Of a stretch of DNA of 11,182 bases, positions 8,701-11,182 are shown piece by piece. The notes beneath the pieces are model-generated. The model was not told the DNA's origin and did no database searches. It saw nothing but the letters and a program-made list of their open reading frames with translations. The position numbers were made by a program, and so were the translations under genes. The stretch covers positions 1 through 11,182 of the forward strand of contig JALVDG010000200.1 in the NCBI GenBank assembly GCA_027009095.1. Direction: 5' to 3'. Position 1 is the stretch's first letter; each line of letters begins with the position of its first letter. Source of the DNA: Thiotrichaceae bacterium. Lineage in GTDB: Bacteria > Pseudomonadota > Gammaproteobacteria > Thiotrichales > Thiotrichaceae.

Positions 8701-9915
8701 CTTATTAATGCAGCAGATGGTGATGAAATTACCTCAGGTTTTGAGGCGGCTACATGGGATCCTCATACACATCCAATTATTTCGGAAGTCGCGGGAGTTA
8801 TTGACTTTGTTGACTTTGTTGAAGGGGGAACAATTCAAAAAGAAATCGATGATATTACAGGCTTAAGCTCAACAGTGGTTTTAGATCCAACAGCGCGCCC
8901 TGCAAATGCTAAAGAACTTCAGCCCTTGATGAGAGTGCTTGATGAGAATGGTGATAGTGTTTTCTTCGAAGGTACAAATATTCCTGTTCAATATCCGCTT
9001 GCTGGTGGAGCGATTATTGGTTTAGAAAATGGAGTTCGTGTAGAAGTTGGCGATGTCATGGCGCGTTTGCCGCAAGAGTCATCAAAAACTCGTGATATCA
9101 CAGGTGGTCTTCCGCGGGTAGCAGACTTGTTTGAGGCAAGAAAGCCTAAAACTCCAGCAATTCTTGCGGAAATATCAGGAGCATTCTCTTGGGGTAAAGA
9201 AACTAAGGGTAAAAAACGCATGATGATTACTCCAGATCATGGGGATCATTATGAAATGTTGGTGCCAAAATGGCGATCATTTGATGTATTCGAAGGTGAG
9301 CGTGTTGAAAAAGGTGAGGTGATAGCTGATGGTGAGCCAAGTTCACATGATATTTTGCGTTTATTAGGCTCTTCTGTATTAGCAGAATACCTAGTTAAAG
9401 AAATACAAGAAGTTTACCGTCTTCAGGGTGTAAAGATTAATGATAAACATATTGAAGTAATCGCAAAGCAAATGATGCGTAAAGTATTGATTACTGATTC
9501 TGGAGATAGTGAGTTATTAAAAGGTGAGCAATTAGATTATGCAGAGGTTGTAGAAGTGAATGCTAAGCTGCAGGCTGAAGGTAAATTACCTGCTCAGTTT
9601 GATCGGTTGTTATTAGGCATTACAAAAGCCTCTCTTGTTACAGATTCCTTTATCTCGGCAGCATCTTTCCAAGAAACGACTAGAGTGTTAACAGAAGCTG
9701 CTGTTAAAGGTGCTCGTGATGATCTCCGAGGATTAAAAGAGAATGTAATAGTCGGGCGTCTTGTTCCTGCTGGAACAGGGTTGGCACACCATAAGAGGCG
9801 TCAGAGGAAAAAACAATCAATAAAGAATCTTGATCAGATGTCGATGCTAACACCTACTGATGCTGTTAGTGATGAGGTCTCTGAAACCAAGATCGAGACG
9901 GAATTAACAAAATAA
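5701..9915 (+). CDS. rpoC: DNA-directed RNA polymerase subunit beta'
   Basis: Encodes beta' (1404 residues; E. coli 1407). The N-terminal zinc site is C70, C72, C85, C88. The catalytic magnesium loop NADFDGD places the aspartates at 460, 462 and 464. The second zinc site is C814, C887, C894, C897. The bridge helix and trigger loop follow ([24 protein letters not shown]), and the lineage-specific insert SI3 found in E. coli is present after about residue 942. ppGpp site 1 keeps R362, K615, D622 and Y626, but has His at 417 and Met at 619, where E. coli has Arg and Ile. The rim helix of the DksA-ppGpp site 2 ([12 protein letters not shown]680) is conserved. The C-terminal tail after GTGLAHH is a lineage-specific basic then acidic stretch unlike the E. 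coli end. AAAGG (5689-5693) precedes the ATG. No terminator follows. Confidence 0.99.
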   Translation: MKDLLNIFKQQKEVEEFDAIRIGLASPETIRSWSYGEVKKPETINYRTFKPERDGLFCAKVFGPVKDYECLCGKYKRLKHRGVVCEKCGVEVTQTKVRRDRMAHIDLACPVAHIWFLKSLPSRIGLFLDMTLRDIERVLYFEAYVVVEPGMTTLERGTLLTDEGYLEAIEEFGDEFDAGMGAEAVVQMLRTVDLEDALRALREEANGTNSETKLKRISKRMKLMEAFITSGNKPEWMILTILPVLPPDLRPLVPLDGGRFATSDLNDLYRRVINRNNRLRRLLDLNAPDIIVRNEKRMLQESVDALLDNGRRGRAITGSNRRPLKSLADMIKGKQGRFRQNLLGKRVDYSGRSVIVVGPTLRLHQCGLPKKMALELFKPFVFGKLQRLGLATTIKAAKKLVERETAEVWDILADIIHEHPIMLNRAPTLHRLGVQAFEPVLIEGKAIQLHPLVCTAFNADFDGDQMAVHVPLSLEAQTEARVLMMATNNILSPANGEPIIVPSQDIVLGLYYMTRESINAKGEGMIFADPQEAMRAYETGQVSLHAKVQVRIKESYFDKNGELVETEGRVETTVGRSILVSILPKGMPFSLVNQVLKKKAISNLVNEAYRTVGLKETVMFADHLMYTGYYYATRSGISFCAQDMAIPKEKAIIVSRAEEDVREIEDQYASGLVTQGERYNKVVDIWARTNDQVAKAMMDGLGKENVVNAKGETVSQDSFNSIYMMADSGARGSAAQIRQLAGMRGLMAKPDGSIIETPIISNFREGLSVLQYFISTHGARKGLADTALKTANSGYLTRRLVDVAQDMVVLLEDCGTEDGLSMRPIIEGGDVVEPLGERVLGRVTAVDVLNHKGEVVIPAKTLMDEAWVANLDELGVDEILVRSAVTCEAEHGVCAHCYGRDLGRGHLVNVGEAVGVIAAQSIGEPGTQLTMRTFHIGGAASRTAAASNIIVKSSGSVRMTNIKTVRNKEGSLVAVSRSGELAVVDAQGRVKEKYKIPYGALINAADGDEITSGFEAATWDPHTHPIISEVAGVIDFVDFVEGGTIQKEIDDITGLSSTVVLDPTARPANAKELQPLMRVLDENGDSVFFEGTNIPVQYPLAGGAIIGLENGVRVEVGDVMARLPQESSKTRDITGGLPRVADLFEARKPKTPAILAEISGAFSWGKETKGKKRMMITPDHGDHYEMLVPKWRSFDVFEGERVEKGEVIADGEPSSHDILRLLGSSVLAEYLVKEIQEVYRLQGVKINDKHIEVIAKQMMRKVLITDSGDSELLKGEQLDYAEVVEVNAKLQAEGKLPAQFDRLLLGITKASLVTDSFISAASFQETTRVLTEAAVKGARDDLRGLKENVIVGRLVPAGTGLAHHKRRQRKKQSIKNLDQMSMLTPTDAVSDEVSETKIETELTK
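8801..8818 (+). repeat. Nine-base tandem duplication inside rpoC
   Basis: TTGACTTTG occurs twice head to tail (8801-8809 and 8810-8818), followed by a partial third copy, TTGAAG. It encodes the repeated dipeptide pattern DFVDFV within the SI3 insert of beta', a region whose sequence varies freely between species. It looks like a simple in-frame slippage duplication. Confidence 0.6.
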
Positions 9916-9961
9916 CATTATATTTTTATTTATAACTAACAGTGGTGTGAAAATTGAAATC

Positions 9962-10003
9962 CTGTCTTGACAGAAGCATTATAGGAGATTAGAATTCCGC
10001 GCC
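9962..10003 (+). promoter_or_regulatory. Strong sigma-70 promoter for rpsL-rpsG-fusA (str promoter)
   Basis: A perfect -35 TTGACA (9967-9972) and a five-of-six -10 TAGAAT (9990-9995) are separated by the optimal 17 bases. The discriminator TCCGCG (9996-10001) is GC-rich, and transcription should begin near 10002. GC-rich discriminators are typical of ribosomal promoters inhibited by ppGpp and DksA, so stringent control is likely. The -35 sits in a perfect palindrome, CTGTC-TT-GACAG (9962-9973). A/T-rich sequence lies further upstream (9916-9938). The promoter gives the str genes their own supply of transcripts in addition to readthrough from rpoC. Confidence 0.82.
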
Positions 10004-10042
10004 TTCAACGGACGTAGTGGGTTTTCGTTTGTTGTGTTTTTG

Positions 10043-10068
10043 AGGCTCTCTCTGTACGGGAAGAGTCT
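10043..10068 (+). other. Hairpin in the rpsL 5' leader
   Basis: AGGCTCT (10043-10049) pairs with AGAGTCT (10062-10068) over seven positions with one G-U. It lies in the untranslated leader made from the str promoter and ends eight bases before the rpsL ribosome binding site AGGAGA (10077-10082). The sequence after it (TATTTATT) is not a proper T-run, so I do not call a terminator. A role in mRNA stability or translation is possible but unsupported. Confidence 0.3.
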
Positions 10069-10089
10069 TATTTATTAGGAGAAATTTAG

Positions 10090-10464
10090 ATGGCTACAAT
10101 TAACCAGCTAGTGCGCAAGCCAAGAAAGAAGAAACGGGAAAAGAGTAATGTTCCTGCTTTGGAGGCATGCCCTCAAAAGCGTGGTGTTTGTACTCGTGTT
10201 TATACAACAACACCTAAGAAGCCTAACTCGGCAATGAGAAAAGTAGCTCGTGTGCGTTTGACTAATGGTTTTGAGGTTACTAGTTATATTGGTGGAGAAG
10301 GTCATAATTTACAGGAACACTCGGTTGTATTGATTCGTGGTGGTCGTGTTAAGGATCTGCCTGGTGTGCGTTATCATGTGGTGCGTGGTAGCTTAGATAC
10401 ACAAGGAGTTCAAGATCGTAGACAGGGGCGTTCTAAATATGGGGCTAAGCGTCCTAAGAGTTAA
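10090..10464 (+). CDS. rpsL: 30S ribosomal protein S12
   Basis: Encodes S12 (124 residues, same as E. coli), which sits at the decoding centre and affects translational accuracy. The protein is highly conserved throughout: [15 protein letters not shown] at the start, [21 protein letters not shown], then [13 protein letters not shown] and the end YGAKRPKS. The streptomycin-determining lysines are K43 (PKKPN) and K88 (RVKDLP), counting the initiator Met. Both are wild type, so a streptomycin-sensitive S12 is predicted. D89, the site of beta-methylthiolation in E. coli, is present. AGGAGA lies seven bases before the ATG, the best ribosome binding site among the str genes here. It is the first gene after the promoter near 9967-9995, and rpsG follows after 63 bases. 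Confidence 0.99.
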   Translation: MATINQLVRKPRKKKREKSNVPALEACPQKRGVCTRVYTTTPKKPNSAMRKVARVRLTNGFEVTSYIGGEGHNLQEHSVVLIRGGRVKDLPGVRYHVVRGSLDTQGVQDRRQGRSKYGAKRPKS

Positions 10465-10527
10465 AATAGTTGTTTTTAAATTTTAATGAAGTTGTTTAAT
10501 TCGTAGTTATTGTAAGTGGGATAGGTT

Positions 10528-10998
10528 ATGCCTAGAAGAAGAGAAGTTCCTAAACGTGTTATTCTTCCAGATCCAAAGTTCAAAAGTGAGCTGTTAGCGA
10601 AGTTTATAAATACCATTATGAAAGATGGTAAAAAATCAATTGCTGAAAGAGTTGTGTACGGAGCTTTGGATCAGATTTCCGCAAAAAAAGGCGGAGACGG
10701 TATGGAGGTTTTAGATTTGGCATTGGAGAATGTAAAGCCTTCTGTAGAGGTTAAGTCGCGTCGTGTTGGGGGAGCTACTTATCAAGTGCCTGTAGAGGTT
10801 CGTCCTTCTCGTCAAAATGCGCTAGGCATGCGTTGGTTGGTTGATGCGGCGCGTCGTCGTGGTGAAAAATCAATGGCTTTAAAGTTGGCGGGTGAGCTAA
10901 TTGATGCATCAGAGAAGCGTGGGTCTGCAGTTAAAAAGCGCGAAGATACTCATAAAATGGCTGAGGCAAATAAGGCGTTTGCTCATTTCCGTTGGTAA
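10528..10998 (+). CDS. rpsG: 30S ribosomal protein S7
   Basis: Encodes S7 (156 residues, the normal length), a primary 16S rRNA-binding protein that starts assembly of the 30S head. Family landmarks are [18 protein letters not shown] at the start, [54 protein letters not shown], and the conserved end [12 protein letters not shown]. The ribosome binding site is weak: GTGGG (10516-10520) is a poor Shine-Dalgarno, and the AGG at 10523-10525 is too close to the ATG. In E. coli, S7 represses its own synthesis by binding the rpsL-rpsG spacer and coupling the two genes. The 63-base, very A/T-rich spacer here shows no obvious equivalent fold, so similar control is only inferred. Confidence 0.99.
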   Translation: MPRRREVPKRVILPDPKFKSELLAKFINTIMKDGKKSIAERVVYGALDQISAKKGGDGMEVLDLALENVKPSVEVKSRRVGGATYQVPVEVRPSRQNALGMRWLVDAARRRGEKSMALKLAGELIDASEKRGSAVKKREDTHKMAEANKAFAHFRW

Positions 10999-11035
10999 TG
11001 ATTTAAAACCTTTAGAATAAAGTAGACTTCTTATC

Positions 11036-11182
11036 ATGGCACGTGTGACTCCTCTGGGTTTGTATCGAAATATTGGCATAATGGCTCATATTGATGCAGG
11101 TAAGACAACAACAACAGAACGTGTGCTTTTTTATACAGGTGTTTCCCATAAAATGGGAGAAGTTCATGATGGTGCTGCCATT
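11036..11182 (+). CDS. fusA: Elongation factor G, N-terminal part (runs off the window)
   Basis: The first 49 codons of EF-G, the GTPase that moves tRNAs and mRNA through the ribosome after peptide bond formation, acting partly through the L7/L12 stalk encoded earlier in this window. The start [20 protein letters not shown] matches the family, and the G1 P-loop [12 protein letters not shown] is intact, followed by RVLFYTG and [11 protein letters not shown] leading toward switch I. The reading frame is open to the window end. It starts 37 bases after the rpsG stop. No good Shine-Dalgarno is visible (only AGTAGA near 11021), which suggests help from translation of rpsG. fusA rather than a paralogue is supported by its place after rpsL-rpsG. 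Confidence 0.97.
   Translation, partial: MARVTPLGLYRNIGIMAHIDAGKTTTTERVLFYTGVSHKMGEVHDGAAI

Noticed and set aside
9962..9973. LexA (SOS) operator at CTGTCTTGACAG
   Set aside because: The gammaproteobacterial LexA box is CTGT, eight bases, ACAG; here the halves are only four bases apart.
10043..10068. Terminator between rpoC and rpsL
   Set aside because: The stem is short and lacks a T-run, and it lies downstream of the str promoter inside the rpsL leader, where full termination would silence rpsL.
1..11182. A hidden mobile element, defence system, CRISPR array, tRNA or novel operon
   Set aside because: Coding sequence is continuous and fully accounted for by seven conserved genes. The spacers are short and show no direct repeat arrays, terminal inverted repeats or tRNA cloverleaf.

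Overview
The window is a core information-processing locus of a proteobacterium, almost certainly a non-enteric gammaproteobacterium with an A+T-rich genome. All genes lie on the + strand, in the order rplJ, rplL, rpoB, rpoC, rpsL, rpsG and the first 49 codons of fusA. The protein sequences track those of gammaproteobacteria closely: the beta' subunit keeps E. coli residue numbering almost exactly for its first ~880 residues. The beta subunit carries an extra segment after residue ~425 that I recall from Xanthomonadales and betaproteobacteria but not from enterics. I cannot name the genus from sequence alone.

Layout. Bases 1-174 lie upstream of rplJ, presumably just after rplA, and hold small hairpins that look like the ribosomal protein L10 autoregulatory leader. 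rplJ (GTG start at 175) and rplL encode the L10 and L7/L12 stalk proteins. The 276-base spacer between rplL and rpoB is the richest non-coding stretch. It has a clear attenuator-type terminator hairpin, then a chain of three hairpins, the last two mutually exclusive, then an inverted repeat containing a consensus -10 hexamer. rpoB and rpoC (beta and beta' of RNA polymerase) follow, 74 bases apart. The 174-base spacer after rpoC has no visible terminator but contains a near-consensus sigma-70 promoter (TTGACA, 17 bases, TAGAAT) with a GC-rich discriminator. This is the 'str' promoter for rpsL (S12), rpsG (S7) and fusA (EF-G).

How the parts work together. The genes supply the ribosomal stalk, the two large RNA polymerase subunits, two 30S proteins and a translocation factor. 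Expression is probably set by L10 feedback on the leader, partial termination before rpoB so that polymerase is made at a lower molar rate than the stalk proteins, and a second, growth-rate-responsive promoter for the str genes. The rif and str clusters are directly joined here, unlike in E. coli, where they are far apart.

This is an ordinary housekeeping region. I found no mobile element, CRISPR array, tRNA, defence gene or unknown protein. The observations most worth checking are a substitution at a key ppGpp-binding residue of beta' (position 417, Arg to His), the competing hairpins before rpoB, the beta insertion, and the palindrome over the -35 box of the str promoter.
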